A stretch of DNA of 64,000 nucleotides from an uncultured Prevotellaceae bacterium (GTDB lineage Bacteria > Bacteroidota > Bacteroidia > Bacteroidales > Bacteroidaceae), in the NCBI GenBank assembly GCA_900316985.1, contig ONFE01000029.1, positions 1-64,000 of the forward strand, given 5' to 3'. The translations under genes and the position numbers were made by a program. A model generated the notes under the pieces. The model was given only the letters and a program-made list of their open reading frames with translations. It ran no database searches and had not been told where the DNA came from. Below, piece after piece: positions 32,078 through 42,018 of the stretch; position 1 is the stretch's first letter, and each line of letters starts with the position of its first letter.

Positions 32078-33412
32078 ATGAACTATAAATTCTTCCCCCA
32101 TACCGAGGAGGACCGAAAGCAGATGCTTGAAAAATCAGGCGTAAGTTCGCTGGATGAACTCTATGCCGATGTGCCCGAGGCTATCCGCTTCAAAGGCGAT
32201 TACGACTTGCCCGAGGCAAAGAGCGAAATTGAGCTCCGCGAATACCTTCATGCCCTGACCCAACTGGATGCGCCGCTGACGGTGTTTGCCGGTGCAGGAT
32301 GCTACGACCACTATGCGCCATCCATTGTACAAAACCTTATCGAGCGGTCGGAGTTCCTGACCAGCTACACGCCTTACCAGGCGGAAATCTCGCAGGGCAC
32401 GCTCCACTACATCTTTGAATACCAGAGCATGATGGCCGAACTGACTGGCATGGACATCTCGAATGCCTCGCTCTACGACGGTGCCACCGCCACGGCCGAA
32501 GCCGTGATGATGGCATTCAGTGCCGCCAAGAAAGCCACAAAGGTGCTGGTGAGCGAAACCCTTGACCCGAAGACGCGCCGGGTGGTCGATACCTATGCTC
32601 ATTTCCATGGCATCGACATCGTGAGCATTGCCCAGAAAGATGGCGTGACCGACCGCGACGACCTGCAGCAGAAACTCGCTGAGGGCGGTGTGGCAGGTGT
32701 GGTGGTGCAGGCACCCAACTACTATGGTATTATCGAGGACTTCACCGGAATGGCCGACGCCATCCACGAGCAGAAGGCACTTTTCATCATCAACAGTGTG
32801 GCTGCCGACCTTGCCGTGCTGAAGACGCCCGGCGAATGGGGTGCCGACATTGCGGTGGGCGAAGGTCAGAGCCTGGGCATCCCGATGTCGTTCGGCGGTC
32901 CGGGCATCGGCTATATGTGCTGCACCGAAAAACTCATCCGCAAGATGCCGGGACGCATTGTGGGCATGACCAAGGACAGTCGCGGACAGCGTGCCTTCGT
33001 GCTCACCCTGCAAGCCCGCGAACAGCATATCCGCCGTCAGAAGGCTACGTCGAACATCTGCTCAAACCAGAGTCTGATGGCACTCTATGTCACCATCTAC
33101 CTCTCCGTGATGGGCAAGCAGGGACTTCGCGAGGCTGCCGAACTGTCCTATTCTGGAGCCCACGAGCTCTACGACAAGTTGATTGCCACCGGTTATTTCA
33201 AGCCCAGGTTCGACCAGCCTTTCTTCAATGAATTCTGCCTGACCTACGATGGTGACGTTGACAAGCTGCAACAGGAATGTGCTGAATGGGGCTACATGGC
33301 CGGTGTGAAGATTGACGAACACACCATCATGTTCGCCGTCACCGAACAGCGTACGCCCGACGAGATTGATGACCTAGTTGATTCTATCATTGAAATTAAT
33401 ACACAGGCATGA
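32078..33412 (+). CDS. gcvPA: glycine dehydrogenase (decarboxylating) subunit 1
   Basis: N-terminal half of the split P protein, 444 residues. It pairs with GcvPB to decarboxylate glycine with PLP. Motifs: FAGAGCYDHYAPSIVQNLIE, YTPYQAEISQGTLHYIFEYQ, ASLYDGATATAEA and SFGGPGIGYM. The PLP lysine belongs to the partner subunit. Overlaps gcvPB by 4 nt. Confidence 0.95.
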   Translation: MNYKFFPHTEEDRKQMLEKSGVSSLDELYADVPEAIRFKGDYDLPEAKSEIELREYLHALTQLDAPLTVFAGAGCYDHYAPSIVQNLIERSEFLTSYTPYQAEISQGTLHYIFEYQSMMAELTGMDISNASLYDGATATAEAVMMAFSAAKKATKVLVSETLDPKTRRVVDTYAHFHGIDIVSIAQKDGVTDRDDLQQKLAEGGVAGVVVQAPNYYGIIEDFTGMADAIHEQKALFIINSVAADLAVLKTPGEWGADIAVGEGQSLGIPMSFGGPGIGYMCCTEKLIRKMPGRIVGMTKDSRGQRAFVLTLQAREQHIRRQKATSNICSNQSLMALYVTIYLSVMGKQGLREAAELSYSGAHELYDKLIATGYFKPRFDQPFFNEFCLTYDGDVDKLQQECAEWGYMAGVKIDEHTIMFAVTEQRTPDEIDDLVDSIIEINTQA

Positions 33413-34896
33413 ACAACAGACTTTATGGAAACCTGATTTTCGAACTCTCGAAACCAGGACGCAGGGGTTACTCCCTGCCCAAGAACGAGTATAAGCACAA
33501 ACTTGGCGAACTGCCAGCCCATCTGCTTCGGGCAAAGGATGCCGAACTGCCGGAATGCGACGAGATGACTGTGGTGCGCCACTACACCAACCTTTCTCAT
33601 AATAACTTTGGAGTGAACGATGGTTTTTATCCGCTAGGCAGTTGCACGATGAAGTACAATCCCGTCATCAATGAGGAGTTGGCAGCTTTAAAGGAATTTG
33701 CTGGAAAGCATCCGCTTCAGCCTGCCGACACTTGCCAGACGCTGCTGTTCATCTATCATGACCTGCAAAAACAGCTCTGTGCACTCACCGGACTGAGCGA
33801 ATTCACGCTCAACCCTTGTGCCGGAGCCCACGGTGAACTGACAGGACTGATGGTTATCCGTGCCTACCACCAGAGCCGCGGCGACGACAAGCGCACGAAG
33901 GTGCTCATCCCCGACTCTGCCCACGGCACCAATCCTGCCTCGGCAGCCGTCTGCGGCTTAGAGGTCGTTGAAGTGAAATCTGATCCAGACGGACTAGTTT
34001 CCCTAGAACACCTGGAAGAACTAGTCAAGGAACAGGGCGAAAGCATCGCCGCCATGATGATGACCAACCCCAACACCCTCGGCATCTTCGAGAAGAACAT
34101 CCCGGAGATTGCGAAGCTGGTGCACGACTGTGGCGGACTGATGTACTACGATGGAGCCAACCTCAACCCCATGCTGGGTTATTGCCGACCGGGCGACATG
34201 GGCTTCGACGTGATGCACATCAACCTCCACAAGACATTCTCTACGCCTCACGGCGGTGGCGGTCCAGGGTCAGGTCCTGTCGGCGTGCGTGAAGGTTTGG
34301 AATGCTTCCTCCCCACCCCTCGCGTGGTGTACGACGAAGAAACGAACGAGTATTCTGTTGAAACGGGCGACTACGAACAGTCGCTGGGCAGCATCGGCAG
34401 CTTCTTCGGCAACTTCAATGTCATGGTCAAGGCTTACTGCTACATCCTCTCGCTTGGCAAGGAGAACATCAGGATGGTAGGACCGCTGGCCACGCTCAAC
34501 GCCACCTATATCAAGGAGAGTCTGAAGGACGACTATCTGCTGCCCATCGGCGGACTGAACAAGCACGAGTTCGTGTTCGACGGTCTGAAGGACAAGTCGA
34601 CTGGCGTCACCACAATGGATGTGGCCAAGCGGTTGCTCGACTACGGCTACCATGCACCCACCATCTACTTCCCGCTGCTTTTCCACGAGAGTCTAATGAT
34701 TGAGCCCACGGAGAACGAATCGAAGGAAACGCTCGACGGCTTCATCGAGGTGATGCATCAGATTGCCCAGGAAGCACGCGAAAATCCCGAACTGGTGAAG
34801 ACTGCCCCGCACTTGACGCCCATTGGCCGTGTGGATGATGTGCTGGCCGCCAAGCATCCTGTGGTCACCTTCCGCCAGATGCAGCAAGAATTGTAA
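33409..34896 (+). CDS. gcvPB: glycine dehydrogenase (decarboxylating) subunit 2
   Basis: PLP-binding half of the split P protein, 495 residues. The PLP lysine lies in NLHKTFSTPHGGGGPGSGPV. Upstream motifs are YPLGSCTMKYNP and DSAHGTNPASAAVCG. The 4-nt ATGA overlap with gcvPA supports one-to-one translation of the two subunits. Confidence 0.95.
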   Translation: MNNRLYGNLIFELSKPGRRGYSLPKNEYKHKLGELPAHLLRAKDAELPECDEMTVVRHYTNLSHNNFGVNDGFYPLGSCTMKYNPVINEELAALKEFAGKHPLQPADTCQTLLFIYHDLQKQLCALTGLSEFTLNPCAGAHGELTGLMVIRAYHQSRGDDKRTKVLIPDSAHGTNPASAAVCGLEVVEVKSDPDGLVSLEHLEELVKEQGESIAAMMMTNPNTLGIFEKNIPEIAKLVHDCGGLMYYDGANLNPMLGYCRPGDMGFDVMHINLHKTFSTPHGGGGPGSGPVGVREGLECFLPTPRVVYDEETNEYSVETGDYEQSLGSIGSFFGNFNVMVKAYCYILSLGKENIRMVGPLATLNATYIKESLKDDYLLPIGGLNKHEFVFDGLKDKSTGVTTMDVAKRLLDYGYHAPTIYFPLLFHESLMIEPTENESKETLDGFIEVMHQIAQEARENPELVKTAPHLTPIGRVDDVLAAKHPVVTFRQMQQEL

Positions 34897-34973
34897 ACCA
34901 TTAAAACGCAAAGGTACGAAGACTCAAAAATCTTTGTGCCTTTGTGTCTTTGTGTTCAATAAAAAACCAAATC

Positions 34974-36347
34974 ATGAAAACCGATTTAATCATCATCGGT
35001 GCTGGTCCCGGCGGATACCGGGCGGCCGAATATGCAGCGAAGAACGGCCTGCAAGTGGTGGTTGCCGAAGCCGAAGAAGTGGGCGGCACCTGTCTGAACT
35101 GCGGATGCATTCCCACCAAGACGTTCTGCCACCATGCTGAAATCATCGACAATCTGCAACGGACTGAAACCAACGGACTGAAAAACCTGCAGTTCGAAGT
35201 GGATTTTCCCGCTATCGTTGCCCGCAAGCAACAGGTGGTGGAACAGTTGCGCACAGGAGTTGAAACGCTGCTCTCACAACCTGGCATCACCTTGATAAGA
35301 GGCAAAGCTCAATTCAAGGACGACCACACCGTCATCATCGGCGAAGAGGAATACACAGCACCGAATATCATCATCGCCACAGGTTCCGAAGCAGCCCTCC
35401 CGCCTTTCCTTACCTCCCTCCCTTTGGGAGGGTCAGGGGTGGGCTTTTCTACCGACCTGCTCAACATCGACCACATTCCCGAGCATCTGTGCATCATCGG
35501 TGCGGGTGTAATCGGCATGGAATTCGCTTCGGCATTCTCTTCCTTCGGCAGTCGGGTGACGGTCATCGAATTCCTGAAAGAATGCCTGCCACCAATGGAT
35601 AGCGACCTTGCCAAACGCCTGCGTAAGACGATGGAGAAACGGGACGTGGAATTTTTCATGCAGTCGGCCGTGAAACAAATAGACGGCCATTCCGTCATTT
35701 TCGAACGGAAGGGAAAGGAACAGACCGTCGAGGCCGACACCATTCTGATTGCCACCGGTCGCCGTCCGCGTACCGAGGGACTCAACCTCGCTGCCGCCGG
35801 CATCGAATGCACACCCAAAGGCGCCATCCCTGTGGATGAGAATTTCCGTGTAATAAGATCATCGCTTCCCCCTACGGGGGGGACCGAGGGGGGCCTCTAC
35901 GCCATCGGCGATGTCAACGGTCTACAAATGCTGGCCCATGCTGCCACCTTCCAAGGCATCCGTGCCGTTAATGACATACTGGGAAAGAAGGATGAAATTG
36001 ATTTCACGACCATGCCCGCTGCGGTCTTCACCAATCCCGAAATGGCTGGCGTGGGGCCCACCGAAGACCAACTGAAAGAGCAGACGGATGGCAACTATAT
36101 CTGCCGCAAGGCCTACTACCGCGCCAACGGTAAAGCTCTGGCCATGGATGCCACCGACGGACTGTTAAAACTCCTGGCTGATGCTGACGGAAAGATCGTA
36201 GCCTGCCACGTGTTGGGTGCCCATGCTGCCGATATCGTGCAAGAGGTGACCGCCCTCATCCATTCCCGAGCCACCCTTGACAACCTTGCCGACATCATCC
36301 ATATCCATCCCACGCTCTCTGAAATCCTCCACGAAGCAGCCTTTTAA
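34974..36347 (+). CDS. lpd: dihydrolipoyl dehydrogenase (L protein)
   Basis: A flavoprotein that reoxidises dihydrolipoyl-GcvH with NAD. 457 residues: FAD fold GAGPGGYRAAEYAAKNG, redox-active pair GGTCLNCGCIPTK, NAD fold IIGAGVIGMEFASAFSSFGS, second FAD motif GLYAIGDVNG, and the catalytic His/Glu near the end (HIHPTLSEILHEAAF). Two palindromic repeats are read through in frame: residues about 140-157 (PPFLTSLPLGGSGVGF), and residues about 298-308 (SLPPTGGTEGG) just before YAIGDVNG. Both sites are loops at motif borders. Confidence 0.93.
   Translation: MKTDLIIIGAGPGGYRAAEYAAKNGLQVVVAEAEEVGGTCLNCGCIPTKTFCHHAEIIDNLQRTETNGLKNLQFEVDFPAIVARKQQVVEQLRTGVETLLSQPGITLIRGKAQFKDDHTVIIGEEEYTAPNIIIATGSEAALPPFLTSLPLGGSGVGFSTDLLNIDHIPEHLCIIGAGVIGMEFASAFSSFGSRVTVIEFLKECLPPMDSDLAKRLRKTMEKRDVEFFMQSAVKQIDGHSVIFERKGKEQTVEADTILIATGRRPRTEGLNLAAAGIECTPKGAIPVDENFRVIRSSLPPTGGTEGGLYAIGDVNGLQMLAHAATFQGIRAVNDILGKKDEIDFTTMPAAVFTNPEMAGVGPTEDQLKEQTDGNYICRKAYYRANGKALAMDATDGLLKLLADADGKIVACHVLGAHAADIVQEVTALIHSRATLDNLADIIHIHPTLSEILHEAAF
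35408..35447. repeat. GC-rich palindromic repeat 1 inside lpd
   Basis: CCTCCCTCCCTTTGGGAGGG followed by GGGGTGGG, in frame and between the first FAD-binding segment and the NAD domain. Confidence 0.75.
35865..35894. repeat. GC-rich palindromic repeat 2 inside lpd
   Basis: CTTCCCCCTACGGGGGGGAC followed by GAGGGGGGCC, in frame just before the second FAD motif. Confidence 0.65.
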
Positions 36348-36359
36348 TAAGGGTAAGTA

Positions 36360-36399
36360 AAAATCTTCATTGACGCATTGCGTCGATTTTTCTCACGCT
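36360..36399 (+). terminator. probable terminator after lpd
   Basis: The stem GACGC/GCGTC, extended by AAAATC...GATTTTT, with a run of T after it, 12-50 bp past the lpd stop. The extension is imperfect. Confidence 0.5.
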
Positions 36400-36442
36400 C
36401 GGCCATTGAAGCAAGCATCATGGCTCTCACTTAATCGAAAAA

Positions 36443-36470
36443 TTCTTAATTCTTAATTCTTAATTCTTAT
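36443..36470. repeat. heptanucleotide array (TTCTTAA)4 over the lysS -33 region
   Basis: Four units end 10 bp before the TACCTTTG box at 36481. The expected -33 position lies in the array. Confidence 0.8.
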
Positions 36471-36480
36471 TTTTTTGTTG

Positions 36481-36488
36481 TACCTTTG
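36481..36488 (+). promoter_or_regulatory. -7 element (TACCTTTG) of lysS
   Basis: A perfect TAnnTTTG about 84 bp before the ATG, with no TTTG at -33. The leader contains another heptanucleotide array next to the start codon. Confidence 0.6.
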
Positions 36489-36535
36489 CCCCAAAATACC
36501 GTTACGGTCAATAAAATTAAAAGTAAAAGGTAAAA

Positions 36536-36563
36536 CTTGAAACCTGAAACTTGAAATTTGAAA
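36536..36563. repeat. heptanucleotide array (CYTGAAA)4 before lysS start
   Basis: CTTGAAA, CCTGAAA, CTTGAAA, TTTGAAA end 8 bp before the ATG. The same family sits in the leaders of both deoxynucleoside kinases. Confidence 0.8.
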
Positions 36564-36571
36564 CTCAAAAT

Positions 36572-38291
36572 ATGAACGTATTAGAATTATCAGAACAAGA
36601 GATTGGCAGACGCGAGAGTCTGCAGCAACTGCGCGATATGGGCATCAATCCATATCCCGCTGCTGAATACCCCACCAACGCTTTCAGCACGGACATCAAG
36701 AACGAGTTTAAGGATGACGAAGAGCCCCGACAGGTATGCATTGCCGGCCGTATGATGAGCCGCCGCGTCATGGGTAAAGCTTCTTTTGTAGAACTTCAGG
36801 ACTCTAAGGGCCGCATCCAGGTATATGTTACCCGCGATGACATCTGCCCTGATGAAAACAAGGATATGTACAACGTGGTGTTCAAGAAACTGCTCGATAT
36901 CGGTGACTTTATCGGCATCCGTGGTTTCGTGTTCCGCACGCAGATGGGCGAGATTTCCGTCCATGCACAGGAAATTACGTTGCTCTCGAAGTCGCTGAAA
37001 CCCCTGCCCATCGTGAAATACAAGGACGGCGTGGCCTACGACAAGTTCGACGATCCCGAGCTGCGCTACCGTCAGCGCTATGTTGACCTGGTGGTCAACG
37101 AAGGCGTGAAGGAAACATTCGAGAAGCGCGCCATCGTCACCCGCACCCTCCGCAACATTCTCGACCGCAACGGCTATACTGAGGTGGAGACCCCCGTACT
37201 GCAGACCATCGCAGGCGGCGCCTCTGCCCGCCCCTTCATCACCCATTTCAATGCGCTCGATACCGATATGTATATGCGTATCGCCACCGAACTCTACCTG
37301 AAGCGCCTCATCGTGGGCGGTTTCGAAGGTGTCTATGAAATCGGCAAGAACTTCCGCAACGAGGGCATGGACAAGACCCACAATCCCGAGTTCACCTGCA
37401 TGGAGCTCTACGTTTCCTACAAGGACTACAACTGGATGATGTCGTTCACCGAAAAGACGCTTGAGGAAATCTGTATTGCCGTCAACGGTAAGCCCGAAGT
37501 GGAAATCGACGGCAACATCATCTCCTTCAAGGCTCCCTATCGTCGTCTGCCTATCCTCGACGCCATCAAGGAGAAGAGCGGCTATGACCTGAACGGCAAG
37601 ACCGAGGACGAAATCCGTGAGATTGCCAAAAAACTGGGCATCGAGGATACCGAGACCATGGGTAAAGGTAAGCTCATCGACGAGATCTTCGGTGAGACGG
37701 CCGAAGGCACCTTCATCCAGCCGACCTTCATCACCGACTATCCCGTGGAAATGTCTCCACTGACGAAGATGCACCGCTCGAAGCCAGGACTCACCGAGCG
37801 CTTTGAACTGATGGTCAACGGCAAGGAACTGGCCAATGCCTATTCTGAGTTGAATGACCCCATCGACCAGGAAGAGCGTTTCATCGACCAGATGAAACTC
37901 GCTGCCAAAGGCGACGACGAGGCCATGATTATCGACCACGACTTCCTCCGCGCCCTGCAATACCGGTATCGGTATCGACCGTCTGGTGATGCTCATGACC
38001 GGTAAGTTTGCCATCGGCGAGATCATGCTCTTCCCCCAGATGAAGCCCGAGAAGAAAGCCCCGCGCAGTTCTGCAGCCGAATGGGCCGAAATCGGTGTGC
38101 CCGAAGAATGGGTTCCCGTGCTCAACAAAGCCGGTTTCTATCTCGTTCAGGACATCCGCGACCAGAAAGCCCAAGGCCTGCAGCAGAAAATCGGCGACAT
38201 CGTAAAGAAGTATAAGCTCGACATGCAGAAGCCCTCTGTACAGGAAATAGAGGAGTGGATAAAAAAGGCCCTCCCCCAACCCTCCCTATAA
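36572..38291 (+). pseudogene. lysS: lysine-tRNA ligase with one frame break near motif 3
   Basis: A class II lysyl-tRNA synthetase of the long Bacteroidota type. Anticodon domain (QVCIAGRMMSRRVMGKASFV), motif 1 (RAIVTRTLRNILDRNGYTEV), motif 2 (FRNEGMDKTHNPEFTCMELY) and most of the core are intact in one frame up to 37965. There the expected YGMPPTxGxGIGIDR of motif 3 is cut: after caa-tac the sequence jumps to cGGTATCGGTATCGAC. The remainder ([20 protein letters not shown] and the C-terminal extension) continues in another frame to 38291. Alignment by eye suggests a loss of 17 or 23 nt. As no other lysS is in the window and the enzyme is essential, a sequence error is at least as likely as a real lesion. 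The last residues (LPQPSL) come from a palindromic repeat. Confidence 0.85.
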
Positions 38292-38301
38292 GGGAGGGAG
38301 C
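38269..38301. repeat. GC-rich palindromic repeat at the lysS 3' end
   Basis: CCAACCCTCCC, TATAA, GGGAGGGAG. It supplies the last codons and the stop of lysS, and may also act as a transcript-end hairpin. Confidence 0.7.
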
Positions 38302-38356
38302 TATTACTCTCAAAGGCGATTTAAAAGTTTACCATTACTTGGCGGGATTATAAATC

Positions 38357-39400
38357 ATGGATATGTTCTCATCACAAAAAGATACCATTCCCTCCCTTAC
38401 AGGGAGGGCCGGGGGTGGGTCCATTGCCATCATTGGCGGCGGCAGTTGGGCAACGGCTATCGCCAAGATTGTGGTGGGACATACCCACCACATCGGATGG
38501 TATATGCGCCGCGATGATCGCATTGAGGACTTCAAGCGCCTTGGCCATAATCCCGCCTACCTGATGAGTGTCCATTTCGACATCAGCGAGATAGACTTCT
38601 CTTCAGACATCAACAAAATCGTTCAGCAATACGACACGCTCATCTTCGTCACCCCTTCACCTTATCTGAAGAACCATCTGAAGAAGTTGAAGACCCGGCT
38701 TCGCGACAAGTTCATCATCACGGCCATCAAAGGCATCGTGCCCGACGAGAATCTGGTATGCTCCGAGTATTTCCATCAGGTTTATGACGTGCCATACGAG
38801 AACCTCGCCTGTATCGGCGGCCCATCCCATGCAGAGGAAGTAGCCCTTGAGCGTCTGTCCTACCTCACTATCGGTTGTGCCGACAAGGAGAAGGCACAGG
38901 CTTTTGCCAGCCTTATCGCCTCCGAGTACATCAAGACCAAAACCTCCACCGATGTCATCGGCATCGAGTATTCCTCCGTTTTGAAGAATGTCTATGCCAT
39001 TGCCGCCGGTATCTGTTCCGGTCTGAAATACGGTGACAATTTCCAGGCCGTGCTGATGTCAAATGCCGCGCTTGAGATGAACCGTTTCCTCAGTACCGTG
39101 GCTCCCCTCGACCGTAACATCAACGACTCAGTCTATATGGGCGACCTGCTGGTGACCGGCTACAGCAATTTCTCCCGCAACCGCACTTTTGGCACCATGA
39201 TTGGCAAAGGCTACAGCGTGAAGTCAGCTCAGATAGAGATGGAGATGATTGCCGAGGGATTCTTTGGCACCAAGTGTATGAAGGAGATCAACCGCCACAT
39301 GCACGTCAACATGCCCATCCTCGATGCCGTATATAACATATTGTACGAGCGCATCAATCCCCAGATAGAAATCAAGCTCCTCACAGATTCCTTCCGATAG
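38357..39400 (+). CDS. gpsA: glycerol-3-phosphate dehydrogenase (NAD(P)+)
   Basis: Makes glycerol 3-phosphate from DHAP for phospholipid synthesis. 347 residues. The NAD fold GGGSWATAIAKIV starts at residue 28 rather than near residue 8. The reason is an in-frame palindromic repeat encoding IPSLTGRAGGG at residues 11-21. Other motifs: AIKGIVPDENLVCSEYF, GGPSHAEEVALERL, and the catalytic Lys region SSVLKNVYAIAAGICSGLKY. The start could be 38357 or the ATG at 38363. Confidence 0.92.
   Translation: MDMFSSQKDTIPSLTGRAGGGSIAIIGGGSWATAIAKIVVGHTHHIGWYMRRDDRIEDFKRLGHNPAYLMSVHFDISEIDFSSDINKIVQQYDTLIFVTPSPYLKNHLKKLKTRLRDKFIITAIKGIVPDENLVCSEYFHQVYDVPYENLACIGGPSHAEEVALERLSYLTIGCADKEKAQAFASLIASEYIKTKTSTDVIGIEYSSVLKNVYAIAAGICSGLKYGDNFQAVLMSNAALEMNRFLSTVAPLDRNINDSVYMGDLLVTGYSNFSRNRTFGTMIGKGYSVKSAQIEMEMIAEGFFGTKCMKEINRHMHVNMPILDAVYNILYERINPQIEIKLLTDSFR
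38386..38422. repeat. GC-rich palindromic repeat inside gpsA N-terminus
   Basis: CCCTCCCTTACAGGGAGGG followed by GGGGGTGGGTC, read in frame between the start codon and the NAD-binding fold. Confidence 0.75.
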
Positions 39401-39582
39401 AAATAGCATGTAAGAAAACAAGTATCAGGAAAGATCCATTTCCTTTTGTTTTATTACGTAGATTCTTCATATTATTGTAAAAGATTGGAAATAAAGAGAT
39501 TACAATTAAAGGTACTCTTTTAACCGTTGGGTTAGCCAATTTACTTTTTCCACCTGACAGGCAATAATTCATAAATTTTGTT

Positions 39583-39590
39583 TATATTTG
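39583..39590 (+). promoter_or_regulatory. -7 element (TATATTTG) of the GH3 gene
   Basis: A TAnnTTTG match 40 bp before the GH3 start. No good -33 box is present. The 39401-39630 gap shows nothing else clear. Confidence 0.4.
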
Positions 39591-39630
39591 CTGTCTAAAT
39601 TACCTAACAAATAAAAACACGAACCTGAAA

Positions 39631-41958
39631 ATGAAAACAGTGAAAATAGTTTCCTTACTGGCGATGGGATACGTGCTCGTTGCCCTTACAGCCTGCGACG
39701 GTGAGAAATGGACGGAGAAGCAAGTGGATTCTTTTATGCTGGTCACCCAGAAGGGAGGGCCTGCGTTAGGCTATTCGCCTCAGTCGGGCGTCAAAATCCT
39801 AACCATTGACGGCTATGCCTTCAAGGACCTGAACCGAAATGACTCACTGGATGCCTATGAGGACTGGCGACTGACGGCACAGGAACGGGCTGCCGACCTG
39901 GCATCGAAACTATCGGTGGAGGAGATTGCAGGACTGATGCTCTACAGCAGTCATCAGTCGGTTCCGATGGTTTCGCACATGGGGTTCGGTGAATCGACCT
40001 ACGGCGGAAAGTCGTTTGAGGAAAGTGGTGCAAAGCCCTCCGACTTATCCGACGACCAAAAGAAATTCCTGCGCGACGACCATCTGCGGGCAGTCTTGAT
40101 GACTGGCGTGGAGAGTCCTGAGGTAGCGGCCCGGTGGAACAACAATATGCAGGCCTACGTTGAAGCACTCGACCACGGCATTCCTGCCAACACCAGTTCG
40201 GACCCCCGCCATGAGGCCAAGGCTACCACCGAATACAATGCGGGCGCTGGCGGTCAGATTTCCCTCTGGCCCACTTCGCTCGGACTGGCGGCCACCTTCG
40301 ACCCGCAATTGGTTTATCGCTTCGGCGAGATAGCTTCCGAGGAATATCGCGCACTGGGCATCGCCACCGCCCTTTCGCCACAGGTGGACATTGCCACGGA
40401 TCCACGCTGGACCCGTTTCAGCGGCACCTTTGGAGAAGACCCGCAGCTGGCTACAGATATGGCACAAGCCTACTGCGATGCCTTCCAGACAACCCCCAAC
40501 TCCAAAGGATGGGGCCTGAAGAGCGTCAATGCGATGGTGAAACACTGGTATGGATACGGAGCACAGGAGGGCGGCCGCGACTCTCACCTTGCCTCCGGAA
40601 AATATGCGGTCTATCCCGGCAAGAACCTGGCCATGCATAAACGTTCGTTCGTGGAGGGAGCGTTTCATCTGAAAGGCGGCACCGAGATGGCTTCTGCCGT
40701 GATGCCCATCTATAGCATCCTTTGGAATCAGGACCCCTCGGGCGAGAACATGGGCGGCAGCTATAGCCGCTGGCTCATCCAGCAGCAGCTCCGCGACGAA
40801 GCAAAATTCGAGGGAGTGGTCTGCACCGACTGGGGCATCACGAAAGACATGAAAGTACTCGACAGTCCGAGGGGCGGCAAACCCTGGGGCGCAGAATCGC
40901 TCACCGAGACCGAGCGCCACTATAAGATTCTGCAGGCTGGAGTAGACCAATTCGGTGGCAACAACGAGATTGGTCCCGTGCTCGAGGCCTATCAGATGTG
41001 GGCAAAGGAACAGGGCAAGGTAAGTGCCCGCGAGCGTTTCGAACTGTCGGCACGCCGGTTGCTGCTCAATGTGTTCCGCGTCGGACTGTTTGAGAATCCA
41101 TACTTAGACCCTGCCGAGTCGCAGAAGATTGTGGGCAATCCGGATTTTATGAAAGAAGGATATGAGGCACAGCTGAAGTCGGTTGTGATGCTGAAGAACC
41201 ACGCCAACCAGACGCTTCCCGTGAAAGAGAAGAAGAAAGTCTATGTACCCAAGCGCCACTTCCCCGCCATCCCAGGACTTTGGGGCGGCATCTCTGAGGA
41301 AAAGACAGTGGAGCCCATCGACCTCGCCTTGGTGGCCAAGTATTTCGAAGTGGTGAAGGAACCCGAACAGGCCGACTTTGCCATCTGCCTGATTGAAGAA
41401 CCCAGCGCAGGTTTCGGCTACAGCACGGCTGATGTGAAGAACGGCGGCAATGGTTATGTCCCGTATAGTCTGCAATACGATGACTACACGGCCACCTATG
41501 CCCGTAGCATGAGCATTGCCGGCGGCGACCCCATGGAGAAATTCACCAACCGGAGTTTCAAGGGAAAGACGGTAAAGACCTATAACCGTGACGACATGCT
41601 GCTGGTGACGAATACGAAAAAGGAGATGGGAGAAAAGCCCGTCATCGTCGTTCTGGAGACGGGCCGCCCCGTAGTTCTTTCGGAGATAGAACCCTTTGCC
41701 GATGCCATTCTGGTCTCTTTCAACGTGCAGCATCAGGCATTGCTCGACATCATCAGCGGAAAGGCAGAGCCTTCAGCCCTGCTGCCCATGCAGATGCCTG
41801 CCGACATGAAGACGGTGGAAGAACAACTGGAGGATGTGCCCCGCGACATGCGCTGTTATCAGGATGCCGACGGCCACACCTACGACTTCGCCTTCGGCAT
41901 GAACTGGCAGGGAGTCATCAACGACAACCGTGTGAAGAAATACTATGGGAAGAAGTAA
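39631..41958 (+). CDS. glycoside hydrolase family 3 lipoprotein
   Basis: A 775-residue GH3 enzyme. Lipoprotein signal peptide with lipobox LTAC followed by DGEKW. The N-terminal (beta/alpha)8 domain includes LSPQVDIATDPRWTRFSGTF, GEDPQLATDMAQAYCDAFQT, KHWYGYG and the nucleophile aspartate in VVCTDWGITKDM. The C-terminal alpha/beta sandwich starts near LKSVVMLKNHANQTLPVKEK. GH3 acid/base residues lie in the second domain and vary. Likely a periplasmic exo-acting glucosidase or xylosidase; the substrate cannot be fixed from the sequence. Confidence 0.88.
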   Translation: MKTVKIVSLLAMGYVLVALTACDGEKWTEKQVDSFMLVTQKGGPALGYSPQSGVKILTIDGYAFKDLNRNDSLDAYEDWRLTAQERAADLASKLSVEEIAGLMLYSSHQSVPMVSHMGFGESTYGGKSFEESGAKPSDLSDDQKKFLRDDHLRAVLMTGVESPEVAARWNNNMQAYVEALDHGIPANTSSDPRHEAKATTEYNAGAGGQISLWPTSLGLAATFDPQLVYRFGEIASEEYRALGIATALSPQVDIATDPRWTRFSGTFGEDPQLATDMAQAYCDAFQTTPNSKGWGLKSVNAMVKHWYGYGAQEGGRDSHLASGKYAVYPGKNLAMHKRSFVEGAFHLKGGTEMASAVMPIYSILWNQDPSGENMGGSYSRWLIQQQLRDEAKFEGVVCTDWGITKDMKVLDSPRGGKPWGAESLTETERHYKILQAGVDQFGGNNEIGPVLEAYQMWAKEQGKVSARERFELSARRLLLNVFRVGLFENPYLDPAESQKIVGNPDFMKEGYEAQLKSVVMLKNHANQTLPVKEKKKVYVPKRHFPAIPGLWGGISEEKTVEPIDLALVAKYFEVVKEPEQADFAICLIEEPSAGFGYSTADVKNGGNGYVPYSLQYDDYTATYARSMSIAGGDPMEKFTNRSFKGKTVKTYNRDDMLLVTNTKKEMGEKPVIVVLETGRPVVLSEIEPFADAILVSFNVQHQALLDIISGKAEPSALLPMQMPADMKTVEEQLEDVPRDMRCYQDADGHTYDFAFGMNWQGVINDNRVKKYYGKK

Positions 41959-42018
41959 AAAGTGTTATTTTGTTTTGACATTCCACTCATTACAAATTAA
42001 TAACAACTACTTTTAATT

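Noticed and set aside
32135..33028. 297-codon open frame antisense to gcvPA
   Set aside because: Opposite a fully conserved enzyme gene; no start context or motif.
36590..38128. 512-codon open frame antisense to lysS
   Set aside because: It mirrors the conserved lysS codons on the other strand, has no family motif and no promoter; long antisense frames are common opposite GC-rich genes in this window.
40045..40950. 301-codon open frame antisense to the GH3 gene
   Set aside because: The sense strand encodes a clear GH3 enzyme with its active site in this region; the antisense protein shows no domain.
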